DNA of 64,000 bases. It comes from Plantibacter sp. VKM Ac-2880 (GTDB lineage Bacteria; Actinomycetota; Actinomycetes; Actinomycetales; Microbacteriaceae). The stretch covers positions 620,001 through 684,000 of the forward strand of contig NZ_JADKSJ010000002.1 of the NCBI RefSeq assembly GCF_015351235.1, given 5' to 3'. Within the stretch, counting starts at the first letter, position 1. Each line of letters starts with the position of its first letter. Under the pieces are notes generated by a model, which had not been told where the DNA came from, made no database searches, and was given only the letters and a program-made list of their open reading frames with translations. This document shows, piece after piece, positions 45,148-56,179 of this stretch. Position numbers and translations under genes: made by a program.

Positions 45148-45870
45148 TCAGCGTCCGGGGAGTGCGGGCGACAGGGCGTCGAGCTCCTCGAGCATCCGTT
45201 GCGCGATGTGCGCGTACCCGGCATCGCTCGGGTGCAGACCGTCGGCGGAGATCCAGGTCGCGGGATCCTCGTCGAGCCAGTGCGATGCCCCCGAGATGTA
45301 GTCGGCGTCGATCGTGTCGGCGGCGTCGTGGACCCAGCCGATGATCTGCTCCAGCGAGTCGGGACGCTCCGCCGTGAACCACCAGGGCTCGACGACGACG
45401 ATCCGCGTCCCGGGCAGGCCGTCGCGCAGGCGCTGGAACTCCGGCAGGATCGCCTCCCGGATCGCCTCCTCGTTGCCCGTCCACTCGAAGTTGTCGTTGA
45501 TGCCGAGCGCGATGATGAGCACCTCGGGGTGCTGCGCGATGACGTCGGCCGCGACATCGCCGACCTGGTCGCGCTTGCGGACGAAGCCGAGCCCCGGGTA
45601 CCCGGCGTTGTACTCCGTCCACCCCTCGGCCTGGGCGACGAGCGAGGACCAGCGGGCCGCGGGCGCCGACGCCGCGGACCCCTTCGTGTACGAGTCTCCG
45701 TAGAACGCGACCAGCGGACCGACCGCCACCTCCGCGCCGGACCCGGCACGCGCCACGGTGGTCTGCTGCACGTCAGCACGCAGACCGCTCACGGTGACGA
45801 CCGCGGCCACCGCGACGGCGGCGGCGATGAAGGCGACGAACCAGCGTCGGCGCAGGCGTGGGCGCGACAT
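45148..45870 (-). CDS. Exported SGNH/GDSL hydrolase
   Basis: A 240-residue secreted or membrane-anchored esterase-type enzyme. One N-terminal hydrophobic segment (about residues 10-30), then block I FYGDSYTKG with the catalytic Ser, the GIND block with Asn, and the catalytic Asp-His pair in DGLHPSDAGYAHIA. Possibly deacylates wall or capsule polymers. AGGGGAGAC precedes the ATG. It follows asd by 29 bp on the same strand. Confidence 0.9.
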   Translation of the reverse strand: MSRPRLRRRWFVAFIAAAVAVAAVVTVSGLRADVQQTTVARAGSGAEVAVGPLVAFYGDSYTKGSAASAPAARWSSLVAQAEGWTEYNAGYPGLGFVRKRDQVGDVAADVIAQHPEVLIIALGINDNFEWTGNEEAIREAILPEFQRLRDGLPGTRIVVVEPWWFTAERPDSLEQIIGWVHDAADTIDADYISGASHWLDEDPATWISADGLHPSDAGYAHIAQRMLEELDALSPALPGR

Positions 45871-45899
45871 GTCTCCCCTGTCGGGTTCCGGGGAGCCCG

Positions 45900-47075
<1,176 letters not shown>

Positions 47076-47090
47076 TCAGACGACCGTCCG

Positions 47091-47112
47091 GCCCCTGAGC
47101 TTGTCGAAGGGC
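47091..47112. repeat. Intergenic repeat between lysC and asd
   Basis: A copy of the GGCCCCTGAGCTTGTCGAAGGG family, just after the lysC stop. With preceding decayed copies (CCGGTCCCTCAG near 47069) it may form an intra-operon hairpin between lysC and asd. Confidence 0.65.
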
Positions 47113-47118
47113 GGAGGG

Positions 47119-48405
<1,287 letters not shown>

Positions 48406-48607
48406 CGGATCTCCTGGGGAAGTCGGTGCGGGCACGAGCGGCCCCGCGATCATCCTACCCATCCGAGCATTCCGCGCCGTTCATGTGACGACCCGCTCCC
48501 GGTGGCAGGGGATCCGCTCCGCAGCAGGACGCTTCGGCCCGTCCGGTCCTGCTGCCAAGCCGATCTCCTGCGGCGGGGAGGCGGGTGAGCCTCGGTAGGG
48601 TTGGCGC

Positions 48608-49357
48608 ATGCAACAGGACGACGCTCGGGTGCTCGCGACGGTGCGCCGCCTCTGGCAGGGGCTCGCCTCGCCGACCGCACGGTTCACCCCGGGACGTGTG
48701 GCGGTCGTCGTGAACGCCGGGTCGATGGCCTGCCCGCCCGGCTGGATCGGCGTCGTCGAGATCGCCGGCAGTGCTCTCGCGATCGTGCCCGAGGAGGAGA
48801 CCGCGAGACGGCTGGCCATCGAGGACGAATCACCGAAGAACGTCGGCACCGTCGACTTCCTGCGATCCCGGATGCAGATCGCCGAGGTCCTCGGGCCGGC
48901 GACCCTCGACTACCTGCTGCCCGGCCGGTTCACGCCCGCCGAGGAGATCGACGTGGTCGCGAGCAAGGCGAGCGACCCGGCCATCGAGTCCATGCTGTCG
49001 AAGGTGGGCGACGATGAGGCCTCGGAGAGCGGGATCTTCGGGATCACCTCTCCCCTGTTCTCCGTGCGGGACCACGGACGTGTGCTGGCCGTCGCCGGCT
49101 ACCGCTCCTGGCCGCTCGGGGTCGCACACGTGACGGCGCTGACGGCACCGGAGGCTCGCGGGACCGGTCTCGCGACTCGGCTCGCCTCGACCGCCGTCGA
49201 GCACGCGCTCGAGCACAACCTGCTCCCCCAATGGCGGGCGGCCGACACGAACCCCGGATCGCGAGCGGTCGCGAGGAAGCTCGGCTTCTCCGCTGTCGGT
49301 CGGCAGCTCTCGGTGCGGCCGGTGGTCGCCGAGTGGCCCTCACCGTCCGCCGACTGA
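48608..49357 (+). CDS. GNAT-family acetyltransferase
   Basis: A 249-residue protein. The C-terminal half has the GNAT core: AVAGYRSWPLGVAHVTALTA, the acetyl-CoA loop EARGTGLATRLAS, then ARKLGFSAVG. The N-terminal 110 residues (with a CPPGW segment) are unlike standard GNAT and could bind substrate. Substrate unknown. It stands alone between divergent lysC and convergent recR. Confidence 0.85.
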   Translation: MQQDDARVLATVRRLWQGLASPTARFTPGRVAVVVNAGSMACPPGWIGVVEIAGSALAIVPEEETARRLAIEDESPKNVGTVDFLRSRMQIAEVLGPATLDYLLPGRFTPAEEIDVVASKASDPAIESMLSKVGDDEASESGIFGITSPLFSVRDHGRVLAVAGYRSWPLGVAHVTALTAPEARGTGLATRLASTAVEHALEHNLLPQWRAADTNPGSRAVARKLGFSAVGRQLSVRPVVAEWPSPSAD

Positions 49358-49366
49358 GCGGCCGAC

Positions 49367-49966
49367 TCAGCCGCTGACGACGGTGCGGCCCTCGAACGCG
49401 CGTCCGAGGGTGACCTCGTCGGCGTACTCGAGGTCGCCGCCGACGGGCAGGCCGGAGGCGAGTCGGGTGATGCGGATCCCCATCGGGAGCAGCAGCCGAC
49501 TGAGGTAGGTGGCGGTCGCTTCGCCCTCGAGGTTCGGGTCGGTCGCGATGATGACCTCGGTGACCGTACCGTCGGCCAGACGCTGCATGAGCCGACGGAT
49601 GTTGAGGTCGTCCGGCCCGACGCCGTCGATGGGGCTGATGGCACCCCCGAGCACGTGGTAGAACCCACGGAACTCGCGCGTGCGCTCGATCGCGACGACG
49701 TCCTTCGGCTCTTCGACGACGCAGATGAGTGCCGGGTTGCGTCGCGGATCGCGGCACACACTGCAGAGGTTCTGCTCGGAGATGTTGCCGCAGATCTCGC
49801 AGAACTTCACCTTCTCGCGCACGACGGTGAGCAGCTCGGCGAGCTTCGACACGTCGAACGACTCCGTCTGGAGGATGTGGAACGCGATGCGCTGCGCCGA
49901 CTTCGGACCGATGCCCGGCAGTCGCCCGAACTCGTCGATCAGATCTTGGACGATTCCCTCGTACAT
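49367..49966 (-). CDS. recR: Recombination protein RecR
   Basis: A 199-residue DNA-repair clamp of the RecFOR pathway. N-terminal helix-hairpin-helix [15 protein letters not shown], a four-Cys zinc finger (CEICGN ... CSVC), and a Toprim domain with [10 protein letters not shown] and [10 protein letters not shown]-type acidic motif. Three bases after dnaX, the usual order. Confidence 0.97.
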   Translation of the reverse strand: MYEGIVQDLIDEFGRLPGIGPKSAQRIAFHILQTESFDVSKLAELLTVVREKVKFCEICGNISEQNLCSVCRDPRRNPALICVVEEPKDVVAIERTREFRGFYHVLGGAISPIDGVGPDDLNIRRLMQRLADGTVTEVIIATDPNLEGEATATYLSRLLLPMGIRITRLASGLPVGGDLEYADEVTLGRAFEGRTVVSG

Positions 49967-49969
49967 GGC

Positions 49970-52633
49970 CTACCGCCCTCCGGAGCGCGGCTCGTGCGGC
50001 TGCTCCTCGATGAATGTGGCGCCGAGGAGCTCGCGGACGACGCTCTCGCCGTACCGGTTGTCGCCCGCCGGATGGGATCCCGCCGACGCCGGAGGCGCCT
50101 GACGCATCTTGACGAGCGGCTGCCGGCGCTCCGCCACGGGTGGGGCGGCCGAGGCGGCCGGCGCCGGAGTGGCGGGAGCCGAGGCCGCCGCCGCGGGCGC
50201 CGGGGCGTCGTAGGGGTCGGGGTACGGCGGCTCGTCGTCCGGCGGCGGTGCGTCCGCGTCGGACGGGATCGAGACCACGTCCCAGGTGACGGTCCGCGAG
50301 CCGAGCGCGTCGCCGTTGGCGGGACCTCGGGCGGGCGCCTGCTGGCGCGGCGGTGCGGCCTGCTGGCGCGAGGCGGGCGGGGTGGTCGTCGGCGTGGGAG
50401 CTGCGGAACCGGTGGGCTGGGCGGGCTGCCCTTCGACAAGCTCAGGGACCGGAGATGGGGGCGTCGAGGAGGCAGGCGCCGGAGACGAGGTAGGCCCCTC
50501 GACAGGCGCCGGGACCGGGGATGGTGGCGTCGCGGAGGCGGGCCCACGTGACGAGGTGGGCCCTTCGACAGGCTCAGGGACCGAGGACGGTTGCGGCGCC
50601 GAGGCAGGGACCGGAGACGGCTCAGGGACCGAGGACGGTTGCGACGCCGAGGCAGGGGCCGGGGACGGCTCGGGGTCGTCGGCCGGCGGGGCGACCGTCG
50701 CCCAGGAGGAGGACGAGACCGATGCGCGCTCCTCGACCGGTGCCGCAGGCGACGGAGCAGGAGCCGACGACTCGACGGCGGGCGTTCCCGGGCCGGTGGA
50801 TGCGGGCTCGACCGAGGACGCGGCGTCCGCTCCTCCGGCAGGCGCGACCGTCGGCCACGAGGGACGCGACCCTGCCGAGGCGGAGCCGGCTGACGACGCC
50901 GGAGCGGAAGGCGCCGGGACGTTCTGCGGCAGGCTCGGCGTCGACCAGGCGGACGGCTCCGAGGAGGCGGGGCCTGACGCCGGCGCAGCGGCGCGGACCG
51001 CCGGCGGCTCCTCGGCCCCCGCGACCTTGGCGAGGTACTTGACCCGCACGCCGAGGACGTCGAGCACCGCGGTGCGCAGGACCTCGGCCACCCCGGTGCC
51101 CGGGGCGTGGCGGGCCTTGAAATCGTTGAGGTCGCTGTTGTTCGCGAACAGGAGGGTGAGGACCTCGTCGTCGGAGTAGCCACCGACCTGGGCGTTGACG
51201 ACGATCATCCACGCCTTGCGGTCGGCCTTCTCGACGCGGGCGACGATCTCCGGCCAGGCGTCGCGGACGAGCTGCAAGGTGACCGGGCCGACGCGGGGCG
51301 CAGCCGGGGCCGGGGCCGGAGCCGGAGGGGCGACCGGCTCGGGGACCGGAGACGACGCGGAAGCCGGGGCCGGCGTGGAAGACGGCCCCGAGGCCGGGAC
51401 GGCGGCGACCGAGGCGGACGCCGGAACCGACGCCGACGGCGCCACAGCTGCTGGGTCGGCGGCGACGCCGTCGACACCGATACGGCGCTCGAGGCGCTCG
51501 ACCCGGACGAGCGCGCCACGGGCGGAGTCGTCGGCCGCGGGGACGAGGATGCGGGCCATCATGAGTTCGAGGTGGAGCCGCGGCGAGGTCGCGCCCGTCA
51601 TCTGGGTGAGCGCCTCGTTGACGACGTCCGCCGTGCGGGACAGCTCGGCGATGCCGAACGCCCGTGCCTGGCCGAGCATCTTGTCGAGTTCGTCCTGGGG
51701 CAGACCGCGCAGCACGGCGGCCGCGTTCTCGCCGGTGGCGGCGACGACGATGAGGTCGCGGAGCCGTTCGAGCAGGTCGTCGACGAAGCGGCGTGGGTCC
51801 TGACCCGTCTGGATAACGCGGTCGACCGTGCTGAACGCGGCTCCGGAATCACGCGCGGCGAGGGCGTCGACGACCTCGTCGAGCAGCGCGGTGTGCGTGT
51901 AGCCGAGCAGCGCGACCGCGCGTTCGTAGTCGACCGAGTCGCCCTCCGAGCCGGCCATCAGCTGGTCGAGCAGCGACAGGGTGTCGCGGGCCGAACCGCC
52001 ACCGGCACGGACCACGAGCGGCAGGACGCCCGGCTCGACGCCGACGTGCTCGCTGTCGCAGAGCTGCTGCACGTAGTCGAGCATCTGGGCCGGCGGGATG
52101 AGCCGGAACGGGTAGTGGTGGGTGCGCGAACGGATGGTGCCGATCACCTTGTCGGGCTCGGTCGTCGCGAAGATGAACTTCACGTGCTCCGGCGGCTCCT
52201 CGACGATCTTCAGCAGCGCGTTGAAGCCCTGCGGAGTGACCATGTGCGCCTCGTCGAGGATGAAGATCTTGTAGCGGTCGCGGGCCGGCGCGAAGATGGC
52301 GCGCTCGCGGAGGTCGCGGGCGTCATCGACACCGTTGTGGCTGGCGGCGTCGATCTCGACGACGTCGAGCGACCCCGAGCCGTCGCGCGAGAGGTCGACG
52401 CAGCTCGCGCAGACGCCGCAGGGGGTGTCGGTCGGGCCCTCGGCGCAGTTGAGGCAGCGCGCCAGGATCCGGGCCGAGGTCGTCTTGCCACAGCCTCGCG
52501 GACCGCTGAACAGATAGGCGTGATTGACCCGGTTGGTGCGCAGGGCCGTCATGAGGGGATCGGTGACCTGCGCCTGACCGATCATCTCGGCGAACGTCTC
52601 GGGCCGATACCGGCGATACAGAGCAGTGACCAC
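49970..52633 (-). CDS. dnaX: DNA polymerase III subunits gamma/tau
   Basis: An 887-residue clamp-loader ATPase. Walker A GPRGCGKTTS near residue 45, zinc Cys cluster (CLNC...CGVCASC), Walker B FILDEAHM, SRC-like RSRTHHYPF. Domain III to about residue 400, a tau-type C-terminal domain (VTLQLVRDAWPEIVARVEKA region), then about 300 residues rich in Pro, Ala and Ser, then a conserved tail (GESVVRELLGATFIEE). The linker contains in-frame 66-bp and 48-bp tandem repeats derived from an intergenic repeat. GTG at 52633 is the probable start (VVTALYRRYRPETF). No 4.5S RNA gene fits in the 71 bp upstream. Confidence 0.97.
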   Translation of the reverse strand: MVTALYRRYRPETFAEMIGQAQVTDPLMTALRTNRVNHAYLFSGPRGCGKTTSARILARCLNCAEGPTDTPCGVCASCVDLSRDGSGSLDVVEIDAASHNGVDDARDLRERAIFAPARDRYKIFILDEAHMVTPQGFNALLKIVEEPPEHVKFIFATTEPDKVIGTIRSRTHHYPFRLIPPAQMLDYVQQLCDSEHVGVEPGVLPLVVRAGGGSARDTLSLLDQLMAGSEGDSVDYERAVALLGYTHTALLDEVVDALAARDSGAAFSTVDRVIQTGQDPRRFVDDLLERLRDLIVVAATGENAAAVLRGLPQDELDKMLGQARAFGIAELSRTADVVNEALTQMTGATSPRLHLELMMARILVPAADDSARGALVRVERLERRIGVDGVAADPAAVAPSASVPASASVAAVPASGPSSTPAPASASSPVPEPVAPPAPAPAPAAPRVGPVTLQLVRDAWPEIVARVEKADRKAWMIVVNAQVGGYSDDEVLTLLFANNSDLNDFKARHAPGTGVAEVLRTAVLDVLGVRVKYLAKVAGAEEPPAVRAAAPASGPASSEPSAWSTPSLPQNVPAPSAPASSAGSASAGSRPSWPTVAPAGGADAASSVEPASTGPGTPAVESSAPAPSPAAPVEERASVSSSSWATVAPPADDPEPSPAPASASQPSSVPEPSPVPASAPQPSSVPEPVEGPTSSRGPASATPPSPVPAPVEGPTSSPAPASSTPPSPVPELVEGQPAQPTGSAAPTPTTTPPASRQQAAPPRQQAPARGPANGDALGSRTVTWDVVSIPSDADAPPPDDEPPYPDPYDAPAPAAAASAPATPAPAASAAPPVAERRQPLVKMRQAPPASAGSHPAGDNRYGESVVRELLGATFIEEQPHEPRSGGR
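50429..50666. repeat. In-frame repeat array inside dnaX linker
   Basis: Three copies of the intergenic repeat (start 50429, 50495, 50561) recur every 66 bp = 22 codons and encode VPELVEG, VPAPVEG and VPEPVEG. They are followed by two 48-bp copies (50571-50618, 50619-50666) that share only the outer part. All periods are multiples of 3, so reading frame is kept. Residues about 655-735 of DnaX. Confidence 0.85.
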
Positions 52634-52704
52634 CCACCAATGGTAGCCGTCGCCTCCGACATCGGGGCCGCTGCCGGAAGCGGACGGCCGTCGCTCAGGC
52701 GGGC

Positions 52705-54462
52705 CTAGAACTCCACGGGACCGAGCGACGGACGGGCCAGGAAGGAGAGCTCCGGCGAGGTCAACGCGTGGAACTCGAACACGGTGAACCGGTTCGCCCC
52801 CGCACGCAACTGACCACCCGGGACGTAGAGCGTGTGCTGCGGCCCTCTCGACCAGTAGCGGCCGAGCAGGAAGCCGTTCACCCACACGAGTCCCTTGCCC
52901 CAGTCGACGGTGTCGAGGAACAGGTCGGTGGGCGCCTCGAGCGTGACGGTCGCGGTGAGCAGCACCGGTCCGGCACCGCTGATCGGTGCGCCAGGCACCT
53001 GTGAGGCCGCGGCGTCGACGACCTCGTCGAGTCGGTCGAGGGCGACGGGCGCGATCCCCCAGTCCGTCAGTTCGACGCCGTCGAGCGACACCGGCCCGAT
53101 GATCCCCTTGGGCTCGCCCAGGCGCTTGCCGTAGTTGACGCGTCCCTGGTTCTCGAGGAGGAGTTCGAGCGTCTCGCCCGCCGGGATCACGAGGGAACGT
53201 TCCTGGAACTCGCGGGTCAGCGTCCCGACCGGCGCGCCGTCGACGGACACGACGACGCGGTCGCGTACCTCGCCGAACCGCAGCACGCCGCCACGTCCGC
53301 CGAGCTCCGCGCGGTAGCGGGCGAGACCGCTGAAGGCCCCGAGTTCGTCCATCGTCGGGATCCGGTCGAACGCTTCGAGTGGTGCGAGCACATCGGCGAC
53401 CTTCGCGAAGGACACCTCCGACTCGAAGGCGGCGGTGAACGCCGGCGCGTCCGTCGCGGCGGGCGGGACGTCCGTCGGCACCTCGGCGTACTTCGCGATC
53501 ACGTCGCGGAAGGCGAAGAACTTCTCCGTCGGGTGGCCGGCCTCGTCGAGCGGGGCGTCGTAGTCGTAGGACGTGACGTGGGAGCGGTACTGCCCCTTGT
53601 CGTTCGCACCGCCGGTGAATCCGAAGTTCGTCCCGCCGTGGAACATGTAGATGTTGACCGATGCACCGGTCGCGAGCAGCGCGTCGAGGTCGGCGGCCGT
53701 CTCCGCCACCGGGGTCGTGTGGTGGTGCTCCCCCCAGTGGTCGAACCACCCGTCCCAAAACTCCGAGCACATGAGAGGCCCGGTCGGCTGGTGCTCCCGC
53801 AGCGTCGCGAGGCGTTCGAGCGAGCGGCTGCCGAAGGAACCGGTCTTGTGGAGTTCGGGGATGCTGCCGTCCTCGAGCATCTGCGGGGTCGGCTGGTCGA
53901 CCGTCGTCAGCGGCACGGTGATCCCGAGCTCGCGGGTCCAGGCGGTCAGCGTGCGGAGGTAGTCGTGGTCGTCCCCGTAGGCGCCGTACTCGTTCTCGAC
54001 CTGCACGAGGATGACGGGACCGCCGCGGTCGATCTGCCGCGTGGCGACGATCGGGAGGAGGGCCTCGAAGTACTCGCGGACGGCCGCGAGGTACCGGGGC
54101 TCGCTGCGACGCAGTCCGAGCTCCGGGTCGTGGAGCAGCCAGCCCGGCAGGCCGCCGTTGTCCCACTCGGCGCAGATGTAGGGGCCGGGGCGCACGATCG
54201 CGTACATGCCGGCGTCGGCGATGAGGTCGAGGAAGCGCTCGAGGTCGTTGGAGCCGCTGGTGTCGAACACGCCGCGCGCGGGACTGTGCTGGTTCCAGGC
54301 CACGTACGTCTCGATCGTGTTGAGCCCCATGAGCTTCGCCTTCGCGATGCGGTCCGCCCATTGCTCGGGGTGCACCCGGAAGTAGTGGAGGGCTCCGGAG
54401 AGGATCCGGAACGGCTGGCCGTCGAGCAGGAAGTCGTCGGCGCCGATGGAGAACGTGGGCAT
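52705..54462 (-). CDS. Beta-galactosidase, glycoside hydrolase family 35
   Basis: A 585-residue intracellular GH35 enzyme. GALHYFRVHPEQW, NTIETYVAWNQHSP, RPGPYICAEWDNGGLPGWLL, the acid/base Glu in VQVENEYGAYG and the nucleophile Glu in CSEFWDGWFDHWG are the family's hallmarks. No signal peptide, so it acts on imported galacto-oligosaccharides. Last gene of the galactan operon. The C-terminal beta domains match this family. Probably prefers beta-1,3 or 1,6-galactosides (inference). Confidence 0.95.
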   Translation of the reverse strand: MPTFSIGADDFLLDGQPFRILSGALHYFRVHPEQWADRIAKAKLMGLNTIETYVAWNQHSPARGVFDTSGSNDLERFLDLIADAGMYAIVRPGPYICAEWDNGGLPGWLLHDPELGLRRSEPRYLAAVREYFEALLPIVATRQIDRGGPVILVQVENEYGAYGDDHDYLRTLTAWTRELGITVPLTTVDQPTPQMLEDGSIPELHKTGSFGSRSLERLATLREHQPTGPLMCSEFWDGWFDHWGEHHHTTPVAETAADLDALLATGASVNIYMFHGGTNFGFTGGANDKGQYRSHVTSYDYDAPLDEAGHPTEKFFAFRDVIAKYAEVPTDVPPAATDAPAFTAAFESEVSFAKVADVLAPLEAFDRIPTMDELGAFSGLARYRAELGGRGGVLRFGEVRDRVVVSVDGAPVGTLTREFQERSLVIPAGETLELLLENQGRVNYGKRLGEPKGIIGPVSLDGVELTDWGIAPVALDRLDEVVDAAASQVPGAPISGAGPVLLTATVTLEAPTDLFLDTVDWGKGLVWVNGFLLGRYWSRGPQHTLYVPGGQLRAGANRFTVFEFHALTSPELSFLARPSLGPVEF

Positions 54463-54496
54463 GCTGGGGCTCCGTGATGAAGAGGTCGGGATGGAG

Positions 54497-54549
54497 CGAC
54501 CGTGGCCGGCCCGACGAGACCCTGAGGGTCCGTCGACCGGCCACGGTCG
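54497..54549 (-). terminator. Hairpin between binding protein and beta-galactosidase
   Basis: Outer perfect 13-bp stem (54497-54509 with 54537-54549), plus an inner GACC/GGTC stem, between the binding-protein and GH35 genes. No T-run. Works as attenuator or stabiliser, setting lower beta-galactosidase than binding protein. Confidence 0.55.
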
Positions 54550-54594
54550 ATGCTGCTGGTGGTGCAGGTGCCCGCGGTGAGACCGCAGGCCGCG

Positions 54595-54626
54595 CCACCG
54601 GCTCCGGGAGGGACCGGAGCCGGTGG
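54595..54626 (-). terminator. Hairpin just after galactan binding-protein stop
   Basis: Perfect 13-bp stem (54595-54607 with 54614-54626), 6-nt loop, 4 bp after the stop at 54631. Same architecture as the hairpin after the other binding-protein gene (1514-1548). Confidence 0.65.
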
Positions 54627-54630
54627 ACGA

Positions 54631-55983
54631 CTACTTCTCGGTGACCGTGAAGCCCTGCGTGTTGCCGTACTCGACGAGCTGCTTCTGCCAGTCGGCCAGA
54701 CCGTCGTTCAGGTCGGCCCGGTTGGCGTAGGACTGCCCGACGGTGTCCGCGAAGATGCTGTTCGCGTAGACCTGGTAGGGCAGGTACTGCCAACCCGTCG
54801 ACACGTCCTTGGCACCCTGGACGAGCACCTCGTTGATCTTCTGTCCACCGAAGTACTCGGGGGCGGCGGAGAGGAACTCGTCGGAGTTCAGGTCGGCGGT
54901 GGTCGCCGGGAAGCCGCCGTTGTCGAGGAAGACCTTGACGCTCTCCTCGTCGTTGTTCAGCCACTTGAGGAAGCCCGCGGCGAGCGCCGGGTTCTTGCTC
55001 TGCTTCAGCACGACCTGGCCACCGCCACCGTTCTCGGCGTTGGCCGGCTTGCCGTCGTAGGTCGGGATCGGGGCGACGCGCCACTGGCCGGAGGCCTCGG
55101 CGACGGACGACTCGAGCACACCGGGCATCCAAGCGCCCGTGATGAGCGTCGCGATGCTGCCGTTGCCGAGCGACTTGTACCAGTCGTCGCTCCACCCGGG
55201 GACGTCGGAGAGCAGGTCGCCCTCGACGAGCTGGTTCCAGGTGTCGGCCCACTTCTTCGAGCCCTCGTCGGCGAGGTTGACGCTCACCTTGGTGCCGTCG
55301 GCGGTGAACGGACGACCGCCGGCCTGCCAGATCATGCTGGTCGCGAAGCCGGAGTCACCGGAGTCGTTGGTGATGTACTTCGACGGGTCGGCGGTGTGCA
55401 GCTGGGCTGCGGCGGCGATGTACTCGTCCCAGGTGGTCGGGACGGCGATGCCGTACTGGTCGAACACCGTCTTGTTGTAGAACATGGCCATTGGGCCGGA
55501 GTCCTGCGGGAGGGCGTACAGGCCGTCGCCGATGTTGACGGAGCTCCACGGGCCGGGGCTGTAGTCGTCCTTGAGGTCGCCGAAGCCGTAGGCGTTGAGG
55601 TCGACGAGGGAGTCGCTCAGCGCGAACTGCGGGATGGCGTAGTACTCGACCTGCGCGACGTCGGGGGCACCCTTGCCGGCCTTGATCGCGTTCTGCAGCT
55701 TCGTGTACTCGGTGGTGTTGGTGCCGGCGTTGACGAGGTTGACCTTGACCTTGGGGTAGGCCTTCTCGAACGCGGCGACCTGGGCCTCGGCGGACGGGGT
55801 CCACGACCAGTAGGTGAGCTCGCCACCGGCCTCGAGGGCCGATTCGATGTCCTTCGCGTCGCCAGAGGCGGTGGTGCCGCCACCGGACGAGCAGGCGACG
55901 AGCGAGGCTCCGATCATCGCGGACGCGACGGCCGCCGTGGCCGCGCGGCGCAGGACCGTGCGGGACGGTGAGATGCGCTTCAT
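54631..55983 (-). CDS. Galacto-oligosaccharide ABC binding lipoprotein (probable)
   Basis: A 450-residue extracellular solute-binding protein. N-terminal basic start, hydrophobic core and lipobox LVAC with Cys near residue 31, then a Gly/Ser/Thr linker. ELTYWSWTPSAEAQVAAFEK and the MalE-like pattern place it in SBP_bac_1. Context (GH35, GH30-like enzyme) implies galacto-oligosaccharide binding; sequence alone does not fix it. GGAAAC spacing before ATG is adequate. Confidence 0.92.
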   Translation of the reverse strand: MKRISPSRTVLRRAATAAVASAMIGASLVACSSGGGTTASGDAKDIESALEAGGELTYWSWTPSAEAQVAAFEKAYPKVKVNLVNAGTNTTEYTKLQNAIKAGKGAPDVAQVEYYAIPQFALSDSLVDLNAYGFGDLKDDYSPGPWSSVNIGDGLYALPQDSGPMAMFYNKTVFDQYGIAVPTTWDEYIAAAAQLHTADPSKYITNDSGDSGFATSMIWQAGGRPFTADGTKVSVNLADEGSKKWADTWNQLVEGDLLSDVPGWSDDWYKSLGNGSIATLITGAWMPGVLESSVAEASGQWRVAPIPTYDGKPANAENGGGGQVVLKQSKNPALAAGFLKWLNNDEESVKVFLDNGGFPATTADLNSDEFLSAAPEYFGGQKINEVLVQGAKDVSTGWQYLPYQVYANSIFADTVGQSYANRADLNDGLADWQKQLVEYGNTQGFTVTEK

Positions 55984-56028
55984 GGGTGTTTCCTTTCACT
56001 GCGTTGGGAGGAGGAGTGGTGCTGGTGG

Positions 56029-56175
56029 CCCTTCGACAAGCTCAGGGACCGGGGGAAAGCGGTTGTGGGACGGGGCCCTTCGACAAGCTCAGGGACCGGG
56101 GAGGGAGCTCAGGGACCGGGAGGGAGTTCAGGGACCGGGGAGGGAGTTCAGGGACCGGGGAGGGAGTTCAGGGAG
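56029..56175. repeat. Two intergenic repeats plus 20-bp tandem decay products
   Basis: Full copies of CCCTTCGACAAGCTCAGGGACC at 56029-56050 and 56076-56098, then four tandem 20-bp units (AGGGAGTTCAGGGACCGGGG) ending at 56177, immediately before the permease stop at 56180. The tandem unit is the outer half of the repeat only. Confidence 0.8.
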
Positions 56176-56179
56176 CGGA

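Noticed and set aside
52634-52704. 4.5S (SRP) RNA upstream of dnaX
   Set aside because: This RNA is often near dnaX in Actinobacteria, but only 71 bp separate dnaX from the GH35 gene and no GNAR/GGAA hairpin is seen.
52634-55252. Upstream extension of the dnaX frame to 1760 codons
   Set aside because: The frame stays open through the GH35 and binding-protein genes on the same strand in another frame. DnaX homology starts at the GTG at 52633 and the extension is Arg/Pro-rich shadow.
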